Below, piece after piece: positions 25,242 through 34,802 of a DNA stretch of 64,000 bases. This DNA is from Paenibacillus lactis (lineage in GTDB: Bacteria > Bacillota > Bacilli > Paenibacillales > Paenibacillaceae). The position numbers were made by a program, and so were the translations under genes. Location of the stretch: contig NZ_JAGGKI010000013.1 of the NCBI RefSeq assembly GCF_017873605.1, positions 1 to 64,000 of the forward strand, given 5' to 3'. Each line of letters begins with the position of its first letter. Positions within the stretch are counted from its first letter, which is position 1. The notes beneath the pieces were generated by a model that saw only the letters and a list, made by a program, of their open reading frames with translations, did no database searches and was not told the origin of the DNA.

Positions 25242-26492
25242 ATGTACCATCTCTACAGTCACAACGACCTGGATGGCGTTGGCTGCGGCATTATTGCAAA
25301 ATGTGCGTTCGGCGATGGAGTCGACGTGCGCTACAACACGATCAATGGATTGAACCAGCAGGTTGCAAGATACTTGAACCGCTTCTCCTTAGAAGAGCAT
25401 CCCTACGACATGTTATTCATAACGGATCTGTCGGTAGCACCCGACATTGAGAAGCAGTTGAATCTGTTCGTAGAGGAAGGCGGACAGGTACAGCTTATTG
25501 ATCATCATAAAACCGCGCTCCATTTAAACGATTATATGTGGGGCCAGGTGACGGTAACGCACAGGGACGGACGATTGGCATCGGCAACCTCCCTGCTCTA
25601 CGAGTATCTCATTCAACACGGGCATCTCAGCCAATCCGAATCCCTCGATCAATTCGTGGAGCTTGTGCGGCTGTACGATACCTGGGAATGGGAGGAAGCC
25701 GAGAAGCCGGAGGCCAAGCGGCTGAACGATCTGTTCTACATGCTGTCCATCGATGAGTTTGAATCGAAGATGGTCGAGCGTCTGCGCAGTGCGGAAGAGT
25801 TTTATTTCGACGAGTTCGAAGAAAAGATTCTGGACATGGAGGAGGACAAGATTGGCCGCTATATTCGGCGCAAGCAGCGGGAGATCATTCAAACCTTCAT
25901 TGATGAGTACTGCGTCGGCATCGTATATGCAGAGTCCTATCATTCCGAATTGGCCAGTGAGCTGGGGACGATCTACCCGCATCTGGACTATATCGCCATT
26001 TTGAATATGGGCGGCCGGAAATTGAGCCTGCGGACGATTCACGACCATGTCGATGTATCCGAAGTGGCAATGCGTTACGGAGGCGGTGGCCACTCCAAGG
26101 CATCCGGGTGCACGATCACGGAGGAGGTGTACAGGCTGTTTGCAGCCGAGCCTTTCGAATTGGAGCCGATCCGGCTGGATGCGCACCGGAATCAATTCAA
26201 TCTCAAAGGCTCCGAATCGGGAGTGCTGTATGAGAGCTGGGGAGAGGACCTTGTTTTCGTATACTGCCGGTCCGGAGAATGGATCGTGGAGTGGAACGGG
26301 GAGGAGCTGCCTTTTCGATTCGGTTCCTTCGACGAAGCGGAGCGGCACTTGAAGCGGCAGTATGGCGTCTGGCTCGCCCGGGACGATGCATTCGTCCGGA
26401 TGCTCAAGGATCAGCTGATGCAGAGGCGCTCCGGCGAACGGTTAGCCCTGTCAACCGATATGGAGGAGGAAAAGCTGCTCGAAGAACTATAA
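25242..26492 (+). CDS. DHH family phosphoesterase, NrnB-like
   Basis: 416 aa. DHH-family metal motifs are visible: YSHNDLDGVGCG, FITDLSV, LIDHHKT. The C-terminal DHHA1 motif is RYGGGGHSKASGC. The best-known relative is B. subtilis NrnB (YngD), which degrades short oligoribonucleotides and related nucleotides in the cytoplasm. The first 20 residues match that protein closely by memory. ATG at 25242 follows AAGGAGG with good spacing; an ATG at 25233 is too close. A C-terminal extension of about 80 residues (from LEPIRLDAHRNQ) has no recognised motif. Confidence 0.87.
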   Translation: MYHLYSHNDLDGVGCGIIAKCAFGDGVDVRYNTINGLNQQVARYLNRFSLEEHPYDMLFITDLSVAPDIEKQLNLFVEEGGQVQLIDHHKTALHLNDYMWGQVTVTHRDGRLASATSLLYEYLIQHGHLSQSESLDQFVELVRLYDTWEWEEAEKPEAKRLNDLFYMLSIDEFESKMVERLRSAEEFYFDEFEEKILDMEEDKIGRYIRRKQREIIQTFIDEYCVGIVYAESYHSELASELGTIYPHLDYIAILNMGGRKLSLRTIHDHVDVSEVAMRYGGGGHSKASGCTITEEVYRLFAAEPFELEPIRLDAHRNQFNLKGSESGVLYESWGEDLVFVYCRSGEWIVEWNGEELPFRFGSFDEAERHLKRQYGVWLARDDAFVRMLKDQLMQRRSGERLALSTDMEEEKLLEEL

Positions 26493-26510
26493 TTCTCGTG
26501 CTCGATTTTA

Positions 26511-26561
26511 AGGGAGGCAGTCCTATAAGATCTCTAGATCTTTGGGGGGCCTCCTGTTTTT
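26511..26561 (+). terminator. Probable terminator of the nrnB-like gene
   Basis: GGGAGGC pairs with GCCTCCT around an inner AAGATCT-CT-AGATCTT stem, followed by GTTTTTG. Confidence 0.7.
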
Positions 26562-26673
26562 GTTTGGAAAGACACTCCTTATGGCTGGATATAATTGACA
26601 AAGCCATCATCAAATGATACTCTTGGAGGTCCTGTTATATTTAGCGCCCTGATAAGGGAAGGAGGATGAATCA

Positions 26674-27216
26674 ATGTCTAAGTATGTGGTCAAAGTAGTA
26701 TCTTACAAAACGGAATGGTCTCTGGAATTTGAGAAAGAGAAAGACCGATTGCTTAACGCTCTGGCCCCTCACATCGTCACCATCGAACATGCAGGCAGTA
26801 CGTCGATACCGAATCAAGATGCCAAGCCAATCATCGATATGTACGCGGCCGTACACCCATTGCTTCAAAAACAAGACTATGCAGCTTTGCTTAGCAATTC
26901 AGGCTACCGCTTTATGGAGAACGGCATGACCGGACGCTATTTATTCATAAAAGAACATGCAAGGGTGCGCACGCATCACTTGCATATCCTGCCGAAGGAG
27001 GGATTTTACGAAAGAAAGGAATTGCTGTTTCGCGACTACCTCCGGGCTCACCCCGATTTGGTCCTGGAATACGGCGAACTTAAACGCATGTTGGCTGAAC
27101 GGTATCATGACGATCCGGAAGAATACACGAAGGCAAAAACAGCCTTTATCCAGCGCGTTGTTGATTTAGCGCGAACAGAACGGGGACTTCCCCTTGAAAG
27201 CGTATGGGAAACGTAA
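26674..27216 (+). CDS. GrpB family (UPF0157) nucleotidyltransferase-fold protein
   Basis: 180 aa. The family signature IEHAGSTSIPNQDAKPIIDM is present, resembling the GS...D motif of nucleotidyltransferases. THHLHIL, FRDYLRAHPD and YTKAKTAFI follow, as in other GrpB proteins. The biochemical role of the family is not established. The start has AAGGAGGATG upstream. It is a single-gene unit. Confidence 0.88.
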   Translation: MSKYVVKVVSYKTEWSLEFEKEKDRLLNALAPHIVTIEHAGSTSIPNQDAKPIIDMYAAVHPLLQKQDYAALLSNSGYRFMENGMTGRYLFIKEHARVRTHHLHILPKEGFYERKELLFRDYLRAHPDLVLEYGELKRMLAERYHDDPEEYTKAKTAFIQRVVDLARTERGLPLESVWET

Positions 27217-27363
27217 GGTTAGGGCAATCGTAAGACTAGTACTCTTACATAAATGCTACAGGAATCGTAAGATCGGAAATCCTGCAAATGCTATGTCGAA
27301 AACGTAAAGACGGAGAAGAGCAGCCCCATGGCTCTCAATATCCACGGGTTTGATCGACAACAT

Positions 27364-27406
27364 AAAAAAACTGTCCCGCCGTAGAAAACCTACGAATGGG
27401 ACAGTT
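27364..27406 (-). terminator. Terminator of the qox operon
   Basis: On the minus strand AACTGTCCC pairs with GGGACAGTT around an inner CGTAG/CTACG hairpin, followed by seven T. Confidence 0.9.
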
Positions 27407-27462
27407 CCTTGCAGTCTAGATCTATTCTCATATTCATTTGCCGCGCTGCGGCGGACTCCCGT

Positions 27463-27750
27463 TTAGGAGTACCAGCCCCATACAAAGATGAACAGCGTAC
27501 CCAGGATGGTCACTAGCGCAACGAAAAGGGCATAGGCGATATTGATGTAGACGGACTTCTTATCCTCGCTTTCTCCGACGTGCATGAAGAGCATAAGCTG
27601 AACGGCAGCCTGCAAAACTGCAGTTACCAGCAAAATGGCCATTTTCGATCCTGCCGGAATATCCAGCAGGACGACAAGGGCGACGGCTGAAAGGACGAGG
27701 GACGAGATATAACCCGCTACATGCTTAATAGGAAACAGCTGTTTTAACAT
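27463..27750 (-). CDS. qoxD: Cytochrome aa3 quinol oxidase subunit IV
   Basis: 95 aa with three membrane helices (YISSLVLSAVALVVLL; MAILLVTAVLQAAVQLMLFMHVG; YALFVALVTILGTLFIFVW). The FMHVGE motif is typical of subunit IV of heme-copper oxidases. It starts one base after qoxC ends and is the last gene of the operon. It helps assembly and stability of the copper site in related enzymes. Confidence 0.92.
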   Translation of the reverse strand: MLKQLFPIKHVAGYISSLVLSAVALVVLLDIPAGSKMAILLVTAVLQAAVQLMLFMHVGESEDKKSVYINIAYALFVALVTILGTLFIFVWGWYS

Positions 27751-27751
27751 G

Positions 27752-28348
27752 TCACATCAGTCCTTTCAGATAAACAAAGCTGAAGATAAAGATCCAGACA
27801 ACATCAAGGAAATGCCAGTACAGCGAGAAAATGAAGGACTTGTTCGCTGTTGAATGATCCAGCCCGTATTTCTTGAGTTGAATGAGGATCGCGGTCCCCC
27901 AGAGCAGACCGAAGGTCACGTGAGCTCCGTGCGTACCCAGAAGGGTGAACAAGCTTGATGCGAAGGCACTGGTAGACAGCGTGACGCCTTCGTGCACATA
28001 CGTAAAGAATTCGAAAATTTCGATTCCGAGAAAGCCTGCTCCCAGGAGAAGCGTGATGATCATAAAGATCATCATCTGCTTCTTAAGGCCAAGGCGCATC
28101 GCGTGAACCGCAAGGCCGATGGTAAAGCTGCTTGTCAGGAGCACGAACGTTTCAAGCAGTACCGGCGTAATTTCAAAGATTTCCGCTCCGCTCGGACCGC
28201 TGGCATGGCGGTCTGCGAGGACGAAGTAGACGGTAAACAAGGTAGCAAAGAGCGCAATTTCAGCTCCGAGGAACAGCCAGAATCCAAATATGCGATTACG
28301 GTTCTCCTCTGTTCCATATTCCAGCGGCTGAGAGGCATCTATTTTCAT
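27752..28348 (-). CDS. qoxC: Cytochrome aa3 quinol oxidase subunit III
   Basis: 198 aa with five membrane segments. Family blocks are GFWLFLGAEIALFATLF, VLLTSSFTIGLAVHAM, LLGTHGAHVTFGLLWG and LYWHFLDVVWIFIFSFVYL. The start overlaps the end of qoxB by 4 bp (ATGA), indicating translational coupling. Confidence 0.95.
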   Translation of the reverse strand: MKIDASQPLEYGTEENRNRIFGFWLFLGAEIALFATLFTVYFVLADRHASGPSGAEIFEITPVLLETFVLLTSSFTIGLAVHAMRLGLKKQMMIFMIITLLLGAGFLGIEIFEFFTYVHEGVTLSTSAFASSLFTLLGTHGAHVTFGLLWGTAILIQLKKYGLDHSTANKSFIFSLYWHFLDVVWIFIFSFVYLKGLM

Positions 28349-30288
28349 ACCGTATCACCCCGCAGTTTCTGTTCGGTTTGAACGATCTCTTCAACCGGAA
28401 TGTAATAACCATGATCACGGTCAAAGGACATGGTAGCCAATATGATCAGCACGGCAATACCGGCGATGATGGACGGAATCCACCAGCTGAATACCAGGAA
28501 GAAGCCAAGGAAGAAGAAGGCGATGCCCAGAATAAACGGCTTTCCGGTATTGCTCGGCATATGAATCTTCGTAATTTTCTCATTCGACAGCGGTTCGTTA
28601 TTCTTCTTCGAGAACCAGAATGCATCGCGGCCTTTAACCTCAGGCGCAACCGCAAAGTTATAGACTGGCACTGGGCTTGGCGTAGACCATTCAAGTGAGC
28701 GTGCATCCCATGGGTCACCCGTTTTATCCCGCGGCTGATAACGCGTACTCCAGTAAATGTTGTATACCAGCAGGATAAATCCGATCGCCAGGCCGATCGC
28801 ACCGACCATCGACAGCATGTTCAGAGGACCGAAGCCGGTCTCGGCCGAATACGTGTACGTCCGGCGCGTCATACCCATCAGTCCCAGGAAGAACAGCGGG
28901 AAGAAGGTGACGTTGAACGAAATCGCGATGAACCAGAATGCCGTTTTGCCAAGCTTTTCGTTCAGGCGGAAGCCGAATACTTTAGGGAACCAGTAATGGA
29001 AGCCGGCAATGACGGCGAATACGGCACCTGGAATGAGCACATAGTGGAAGTGGGCAACCAGGAACATCGTATTATGATATTGGTAGTCTGCGCTGGCCAT
29101 AGCCAGCATGACGCCGGTCACGCCGCCAATCGTAAAGATCGGGATGAAGGCGAGTGAATAAAGCATCGGTGTTGTAAAGCTGATTCGGCCCTTATGAAGC
29201 GTAAAGAGCCAGTTGAATATTTTGACACCCGTCGGAACGGCAATCGCCATCGTGGTAATGGAGAAGAAGCCGTTGACCATTGCGCCTTGACCCATCGTAT
29301 AAAAGTGGTGGGCCCAGACTAGGAAGGACAGGCCGGAGATGACAACCATACTCGCGACCATTGAGCTGTAGCCGTACAGATTTTTCCGCGAAAACGCCGA
29401 GATAATCTCACTGAAAATCCCGAACGCCGGGAGAATAACGATATAGACTTCAGGGTGACCCCATACCCAGAACAGGTTGGCCCACAGCATATCCATACCG
29501 CCATTGGCCATCGTGAAGAACTGGGAACCGAAGATACGGTCGAACATCATCAGCAGCAGGGCGATCGTAAGGACCGGGAATGCAAAAATGATGATGACAC
29601 ACGTAATCAGCACGGACCAAGTAAACATCGGCATGCGCATCAGAGTCATGCCTTTCGCACGCATCTTCAGGATGGTTACGATAAAGTTAACCCCCGTAAG
29701 CAGCGTACCGATCCCTGAGATCTGAAGCGCCAGGGAATAGTAGTTGTTACCGACTGTCGGACTGAATTCGATACTTGCCAATGGGAAGTATGCGGTCCAG
29801 CCGGCATCCGGAGATCCTCCAATCACGAAGGAGATATTGAACAGCATCGCTCCGGCAAAGAACAACCAGAAGCTGATCGCATTCAATTTGGGGAACGCAA
29901 CGTCGCGCGCGCCGATCTGCAGCGGCACGACAACGTTCATAAGACCGAAAATAAACGGCATCGCCATAAACAGAATCATGATGACGCCATGGGTTGTAAA
30001 TACCTCGTTATAGTGCTGTCCGTCAAGAAACTTCATATCCGGCGCAGCGGTCTGCGCGCGCATCATGATTGCGTCCACGCCGCCGCGGAACAGCATGATC
30101 AGTGCACAGATGATGTACATGACACCGATTTTCTTGTGATCCACGGTGGTCAGCCATTCCCGCCAAAGATATCCCCATTTCTTGTAATAGGTCAATCCGA
30201 AGAGGATTGCGAGCGAGACGAGAACAATGCTCACCATGGCACCGTAAATTAACGGTTCACCGGTAACGAAAAATTCGTCCCATTTCAT
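28345..30288 (-). CDS. qoxB: Cytochrome aa3 quinol oxidase subunit I
   Basis: 647 aa, close to the 649 aa of B. subtilis QoxB. It carries heme a, heme a3 and CuB, reduces oxygen to water and pumps protons. Key features are TTHGVIMILFMAMPF (low-spin heme His), GHPEVYIVILPAFG with the His-Tyr pair near CuB, VWAHHFYTMG with the two CuB His, and VAHFHYVL with heme ligands. The C-terminal extension (from DKTGDPWDARSLEW) is typical of the quinol oxidase branch. AAAGGAG lies about 11 nt before the ATG. Confidence 0.97.
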   Translation of the reverse strand: MKWDEFFVTGEPLIYGAMVSIVLVSLAILFGLTYYKKWGYLWREWLTTVDHKKIGVMYIICALIMLFRGGVDAIMMRAQTAAPDMKFLDGQHYNEVFTTHGVIMILFMAMPFIFGLMNVVVPLQIGARDVAFPKLNAISFWLFFAGAMLFNISFVIGGSPDAGWTAYFPLASIEFSPTVGNNYYSLALQISGIGTLLTGVNFIVTILKMRAKGMTLMRMPMFTWSVLITCVIIIFAFPVLTIALLLMMFDRIFGSQFFTMANGGMDMLWANLFWVWGHPEVYIVILPAFGIFSEIISAFSRKNLYGYSSMVASMVVISGLSFLVWAHHFYTMGQGAMVNGFFSITTMAIAVPTGVKIFNWLFTLHKGRISFTTPMLYSLAFIPIFTIGGVTGVMLAMASADYQYHNTMFLVAHFHYVLIPGAVFAVIAGFHYWFPKVFGFRLNEKLGKTAFWFIAISFNVTFFPLFFLGLMGMTRRTYTYSAETGFGPLNMLSMVGAIGLAIGFILLVYNIYWSTRYQPRDKTGDPWDARSLEWSTPSPVPVYNFAVAPEVKGRDAFWFSKKNNEPLSNEKITKIHMPSNTGKPFILGIAFFFLGFFLVFSWWIPSIIAGIAVLIILATMSFDRDHGYYIPVEEIVQTEQKLRGDTV

Positions 30289-30352
30289 AAAGGCCTAGCT
30301 CCTTTCTAGATGTATGAAGTCGATCAGACGCTTCGCATCAAAAGCTTCCAAA

Positions 30353-31354
30353 TTAATGTCCATCATGTTGATGTGTTGAACTTTCTTCAGCCGGGGAAGT
30401 TGGCAGCGGCTCATCCGGATTGACGTTGCTCTCACTGTCGAACTCCGTTTCTTCCGTTGTGGCAGGGTCCGGATGCAGCTCTTTATGTCCCTGGTGCTCT
30501 TCATTGCCGTTACTGTCGCCGCCATGATGATGACCTTCAGGCGGAGGACTGAACTCCAAGTGGTTGGTCGAGAAAGTCATTCTTCCGACATGCTCGGTTT
30601 TCAGAAGCTTATTGAATTCGTCCTGTGTCAGCTCAGGAGCCGTATCCTTCACGTCCTTGACCCATTCTTCGTAATCGGCAGGCGACATCGCCAGCGCCTC
30701 GAATTCCATGTGGGCGAAGCCTTCGCCGCTGAAGTTTGCGTTCCGGCCCAGCATGGAGCCCGGCTCGTCGGCAACCATGTTCAGCTTAGTGACCATATCG
30801 CTCATCGCGTATTTCTGGCCGTGCAGCTGCGGGATCCAGAAGCTTGTAATCGGGCCGAACGAGTAGAGTCTGAACTCGATCGGTCGGTTGGTCGGGATGT
30901 TAACGTAATTGACGGTTTCGATCCCTTCTTCCGGATAGCTGAAGTGCCATTTCCAGTTGGATGAGGAAGCATAAATGACGAGAGGCTTCTGATTCTCGTA
31001 GCCTTCTGGCACTTTTTCAACAGCCACCGTTGTCTTAACCGTGACGACAGACAGGATCGCGACGATCACAATCGGGATGGCCGTCCACAGGATTTCCAGC
31101 CATTTGTTCCCTTCCTCGTGAGGAGGCTCATATCCCTCGTTGGATTTTCTCGCCCGGTATTTGGTGAGCATGAAGATGTAAAGCACATAAACTACAACCA
31201 AAATTCCGATCATCATCAGAATGGAGAATATGATTGTATCGGATAGGGTTCTGGCAGCCGGTCCTTTCGGATTTAATACCGTAAGCGAGCTGCATCCCGA
31301 TAAGAGCAAGGTAAAAATTACAAACATTGCAAATAACGGCCCTCTTTTGTTCAT
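30353..31354 (-). CDS. qoxA: Cytochrome aa3 quinol oxidase subunit II
   Basis: 333 aa lipoprotein with lipobox LLSGC (Cys21) and two membrane helices. The cupredoxin domain (PIEFRLYSFGPITSFWIPQL...; NFSGEGFAHMEFEALAMS) lacks the Cys, His and Met ligands of a CuA centre, which marks quinol rather than cytochrome c as donor. The C-terminal 60 residues are acidic and His-rich (EGHHHGG ... STHQHDGH), longer than I expect for QoxA. I chose ATG at 31354 after AAAGGGG; the frame extends to 31405. First gene of qoxABCD. Confidence 0.95.
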   Translation of the reverse strand: MNKRGPLFAMFVIFTLLLSGCSSLTVLNPKGPAARTLSDTIIFSILMMIGILVVVYVLYIFMLTKYRARKSNEGYEPPHEEGNKWLEILWTAIPIVIVAILSVVTVKTTVAVEKVPEGYENQKPLVIYASSSNWKWHFSYPEEGIETVNYVNIPTNRPIEFRLYSFGPITSFWIPQLHGQKYAMSDMVTKLNMVADEPGSMLGRNANFSGEGFAHMEFEALAMSPADYEEWVKDVKDTAPELTQDEFNKLLKTEHVGRMTFSTNHLEFSPPPEGHHHGGDSNGNEEHQGHKELHPDPATTEETEFDSESNVNPDEPLPTSPAEESSTHQHDGH

Positions 31355-31409
31355 GATGTACCCCTTTCCTTGAAACGGCTTCGTTCGATTCAATGTTCTT
31401 GTCACCTAT

Positions 31410-31438
31410 ATACTAGGAAGTTCTGCAATGCTTTGCAA
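31410..31438 (-). promoter_or_regulatory. Putative SigA promoter of qoxABCD
   Basis: On the minus strand TTGCAA (31433-31438), 17 bp, TAGTAT (31410-31415), about 55 bp before the qoxA start. The rest of the 506-bp gap to 31860 is AT-rich, with no gene I can support. Confidence 0.55.
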
Positions 31439-31860
31439 AAGACATAAACAGGTTTTGCTAACATAAAAATCCAGATATTTGTCAATGTGTTTAACGTTAT
31501 GTGTGCAAATTGTTACAAAACGAGGGGGCTATGAGAGAAATCATTGTAATGGCGCGGTTTTTCGGCAGTTCATACTTTGTTCAAAACTTCACGAGAGTTA
31601 CCAGTTTCGTCACAAATCCGGGCGTGTTTTTGCTTGATTTAGAGGAAGGATACAACCTAGAGAGCCCTTTATTTATAAGGCCTCAAGCTGGTATGTTGTT
31701 AATTTCACAAATGATGAACAGCCGAAGATCATTTCCAATTTGATTGTTAACCGAGCCTAGGGCGTATGATATGATGATGCTGAACTAACAATTGGTAAAA
31801 TAATGAATGGACTGATCGGTTTCGGCTGCACGGTACCATCGTAGAAAGCGGGGGAAGGCT

Positions 31861-33012
31861 TTGCGCTCATTTTGGATATGGCTGCTCCTTCTGATCGCCA
31901 GCTGGTTGCTTGCGTTATGGCATCTTAGTCTTGGGGATCTCGATGTACTTTCATGGCGGATCGGGAGCAGTGCCGTATTTCTGGCCGCATTTTTTATCGC
32001 ACCGCTGTTCCGGAACCGTCCTGCCATGTTATTTGTCACATTATTGACGGCCTCTGTCTTTGCTGTCGTTTCGTTATGGCCAGCCAGTGAAGGAAGCCCC
32101 AATATATATAGTCTGCTGGTATTCTCCATACTTGCTGGCAAGGCTGCATACAGGGTCTCCCCGGCCCAATCCATCGGAATCGGCATAGTGCTGTTGATCG
32201 GCGCGATGTTACCGAAACTGATGGGGTATCCTGGATTACCGCTGCCGTTTCTCCTGTTGTACGCGATACTGCTTGCCCTCGGCCTGGGGATCTTTCGGAT
32301 GCAAAGGGCAAGATACGAGGAAACACTGGCACGTAATGAAGCCCTGCTAAGCGAGTACCGGAATATGAAACGCCGTCTCGTCACGGATGAGCAGCTGGCG
32401 AGACGGGAGGAGAGGGCGCAGGTAGGCAGGGATATCCATGATTCCGTCGGACATAAGTTGACCGCCCTCCTCATGCAGCTTGAGATGCAGCGGCTCCAAG
32501 CAGATCATGATACCGCAAACGTGCTGCAAGGGCTGAAAGTGCTGGCAAAAGAAAGTCTCGAGGAGACGAGAAACGCGGTAAAGTCGCTGAAGCAGCAAGA
32601 AACCGGGGGCCTTGCAGGGATTATGGGCCTGCTTCGCCGGCTGGAGGCCGAGCGCTTCATGCGGGTTCATCTTACCGCCAGGCACGGTGCACTTACCACC
32701 CCGCTTAGCAATTCGCAATCGATTGCAGTGTACCGGGCGGTTCAAGAAGCGATGACCAATGCCATGAAGCATGGCAGCACCCGGGAAGTATCCATCCTGT
32801 TTGAAGCGCCGGGCGGCGGAATGTTCAGGTTCGAGGTTTCGAATCCGTACCAAGGCTTCCGGTCGTCGTTCCGCGAGGGATACGGCCTTCAATCGATGCG
32901 GGAGCGTTTGGAGAGTGAGGGCGGCTCGCTTGAGGTTGTGCATTACGACAACGTGTTCGTTGTAAGAGGAGAGTTGTTATTGAACCGGGAGACCAAGGAG
33001 GGAGTCAACTGA
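31861..33012 (+). CDS. Sensor histidine kinase, NarL-type partner (LnrJ-like)
   Basis: 383 aa. About five membrane segments fill the first 145 residues with almost no extracellular loop, as in intramembrane-sensing kinases. A coiled segment leads to a HisKA_3 domain with the phospho-acceptor in GRDIHDSVGHKL (His193). The ATPase domain shows AVQEAMTNAMKHG and GYGLQSMRERLE. The TTG start follows GGGGAAGG. The next four genes are a response regulator, an ABC ATPase and two ABC-2 permeases, the order of B. subtilis lnrJKLMN (yfiJKLMN), which senses and resists linearmycin-type polyenes. The ligand here is unknown. Confidence 0.9.
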   Translation: MRSFWIWLLLLIASWLLALWHLSLGDLDVLSWRIGSSAVFLAAFFIAPLFRNRPAMLFVTLLTASVFAVVSLWPASEGSPNIYSLLVFSILAGKAAYRVSPAQSIGIGIVLLIGAMLPKLMGYPGLPLPFLLLYAILLALGLGIFRMQRARYEETLARNEALLSEYRNMKRRLVTDEQLARREERAQVGRDIHDSVGHKLTALLMQLEMQRLQADHDTANVLQGLKVLAKESLEETRNAVKSLKQQETGGLAGIMGLLRRLEAERFMRVHLTARHGALTTPLSNSQSIAVYRAVQEAMTNAMKHGSTREVSILFEAPGGGMFRFEVSNPYQGFRSSFREGYGLQSMRERLESEGGSLEVVHYDNVFVVRGELLLNRETKEGVN

Positions 33013-33641
33013 TACGGATTTTGTTGGCGGAAGATCAGGCCATGGTTCGGCAAGGATTGAAATTGATGATTGAAAGCAGTGGGAGCATGCGGGTGACCGG
33101 GGAAGCAGGTAACGGTAAAGAGGCGGTCGCGCTCTGCGAAAGCCATATTTACGATGTAGCGGTGCTGGACATCCGGATGCCCGAGATGAGCGGTCTGGAG
33201 GCTGCCCGAACGATTCGCGCGAGATGGCCGAAGTTGAAGGTACTGATGCTTACTACCTTTAATGACGATCAGTATGCCGTGGAAGCGCTGAAGAGCGGGG
33301 CGAGCGGATACATGCTCAAGGATGCTGAGCCTGAAGCACTGATTCGAGCGATTCAAAGCTGCCTCTCAGGCGGGCTTCCGCTGCAGGAAGACGTTGCGGC
33401 GAAGGTGATCCCTAAGCTGCTGGAGGAGAGGAAGGAGCTGACGGTCGATACGTCGATTACACCACGGGAGCTGGACATTATGCGTCTGGTGGGGGAGGGC
33501 CGCAGCAACCGCGAAATCGCTGGTGAGCTTGGGTTGTCGGTCGGCACCGTGAAGAATCATGTCAGCCAAATCATGGATAAGCTGGACCTACGGGACCGTA
33601 CCCAGCTGGCGATTTATGCGATTCGTCACAATGTCGTATAG
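33009..33641 (+). CDS. Response regulator, NarL/LuxR family (LnrK-like)
   Basis: 210 aa if translation starts at CTG (33009). The receiver domain has Asp54 in VLDIRMPEMSG, TTFNDDQYAVEALKSGASGY and the conserved Lys in MLKDAEPE. The output domain is a LuxR helix-turn-helix (TPRELDIMRLVGEGRSNREIAGELGLSVGTVKNHV). Relatives begin M-I-R-I-L-L-A-E-D; here that first residue is encoded by CTG, 4 nt after AAGGAGGGAG, and overlaps the kinase stop as CTGA. TTG at 33021 or 33024 would cut off the first beta strand. It probably activates the ABC genes downstream. Confidence 0.88.
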   Translation: MIRILLAEDQAMVRQGLKLMIESSGSMRVTGEAGNGKEAVALCESHIYDVAVLDIRMPEMSGLEAARTIRARWPKLKVLMLTTFNDDQYAVEALKSGASGYMLKDAEPEALIRAIQSCLSGGLPLQEDVAAKVIPKLLEERKELTVDTSITPRELDIMRLVGEGRSNREIAGELGLSVGTVKNHVSQIMDKLDLRDRTQLAIYAIRHNVV

Positions 33642-33735
33642 ACGGACGAAGAATAGGGGCCTTAATTGAGGATGATAGATACATACGAACGTAACATGAC
33701 TGAAGTCATGGTTTGATATGAAAGCAGTGACCGGG

Positions 33736-33758
33736 GGCAGTGAATTCACTGCCTTTTT
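33736..33758 (+). terminator. Terminator between regulator and ABC genes
   Basis: GGCAGTGAATTCACTGCC followed by TTTTT. The ABC transporter therefore needs read-through or its own promoter in 33759-33840. Confidence 0.8.
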
Positions 33759-33853
33759 CCATGTACACTTGAAGCTGTAAGCAAGCTCGAAATATTAGGT
33801 ATCCGCGGCCATTCGCTGTGCGATATTCCTTTTCATGAAATGGGGGATACAAC

Positions 33854-34786
33854 GTGCTGGAAACGGTAGAGCTTCGTAAAGTTTTTAAAGGCAAGACGGC
33901 GGTGGAAGAAGTCAGCCTGTATTTGAAAGAGGGGGAGTCGGTTGGATTGATCGGCCCGAACGGGGCTGGAAAATCAACCACCATCTCCATGATTTCTTCG
34001 CTTCTTAAGCCGACGGCTGGAGACGTTCGACTGAACGGCCAAAGCGTCATTAAGCATCCGCAGCAACTTCGCAAGGTGCTGGGGGTTGTTCCGCAGGAAA
34101 TCGCACTGTACGAGGAGCTCAGTTCATACGAGAACCTGAAGTTTTTCGGAAAGGTTTATGGACTTAAAGGGAAGGAGCTAGAGCTAAAAATTCAGGAGCT
34201 GCTCGACATGGTGGGACTTCGTGATCGCCAGAAGGAGCTCATCCGGACCTATTCCGGAGGGATGAAGCGACGGATTAACATTGCGGTGGCGCTTATGCAC
34301 GATCCGAAAATCGTGATCATGGATGAACCGACAGTGGGCATCGACCCGCAGTCCCGCAATCATATCCTCGATACCGTACGTCACCTGAGCCGTGAAAAGG
34401 GAACGACCGTGTTGTATACGAGTCATTACATGGAGGAGGTCGAGCAGCTCTGCAGCCGGATGTATATCATGGATCATGGCCGGATCATCGCTTCGGGAAC
34501 GAAGGAAGAGCTTCAGCTTATTTTATCCGGTGAGGAAACGCTGCTCCTTCGGCTAGACCGTCAGCATGCGGAGTTTACGGAGGAGCTGCAGACACTTGCG
34601 GCCGTCCGGCAGGTGGAGGAAACCGAACTTGGATTGAAGCTGATTGTTACGAAAAACCATCAAATCCTCTCTCGGGTCGTCCAAGCGGCTGAACGTTTTG
34701 ACGTTCAAATCCTAAACATTCATATTGATTCACCGAGCCTTGAAGATGTGTTCCTTCATCTGACCGGCCGGAATTTGCGGGATTAG
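33854..34786 (+). CDS. ABC transporter ATP-binding protein (LnrL-like)
   Basis: 310 aa, one nucleotide-binding domain plus a C-terminal extension of about 90 residues. Walker A is GPNGAGKST, the signature is YSGGMKRR, Walker B is IVIMDEPTVGID, and the H-loop is YTSHYMEEVEQL. This is the drug-exporter/antibiotic-resistance subtype (DrrA/NatA/LnrL). The length equals the 311 aa of B. subtilis LnrL. GTG start after GGGGGAT. It energises the two permeases that follow. Confidence 0.93.
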   Translation: MLETVELRKVFKGKTAVEEVSLYLKEGESVGLIGPNGAGKSTTISMISSLLKPTAGDVRLNGQSVIKHPQQLRKVLGVVPQEIALYEELSSYENLKFFGKVYGLKGKELELKIQELLDMVGLRDRQKELIRTYSGGMKRRINIAVALMHDPKIVIMDEPTVGIDPQSRNHILDTVRHLSREKGTTVLYTSHYMEEVEQLCSRMYIMDHGRIIASGTKEELQLILSGEETLLLRLDRQHAEFTEELQTLAAVRQVEETELGLKLIVTKNHQILSRVVQAAERFDVQILNIHIDSPSLEDVFLHLTGRNLRD

Positions 34787-34802
34787 AGGGGAGGATCGTC
34801 CT

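Noticed and set aside
31501..31743. Plus-strand frame of 80 codons upstream of the sensor kinase
   Set aside because: No ribosome binding site at its first start, no family resemblance, and AT-rich intergenic composition.
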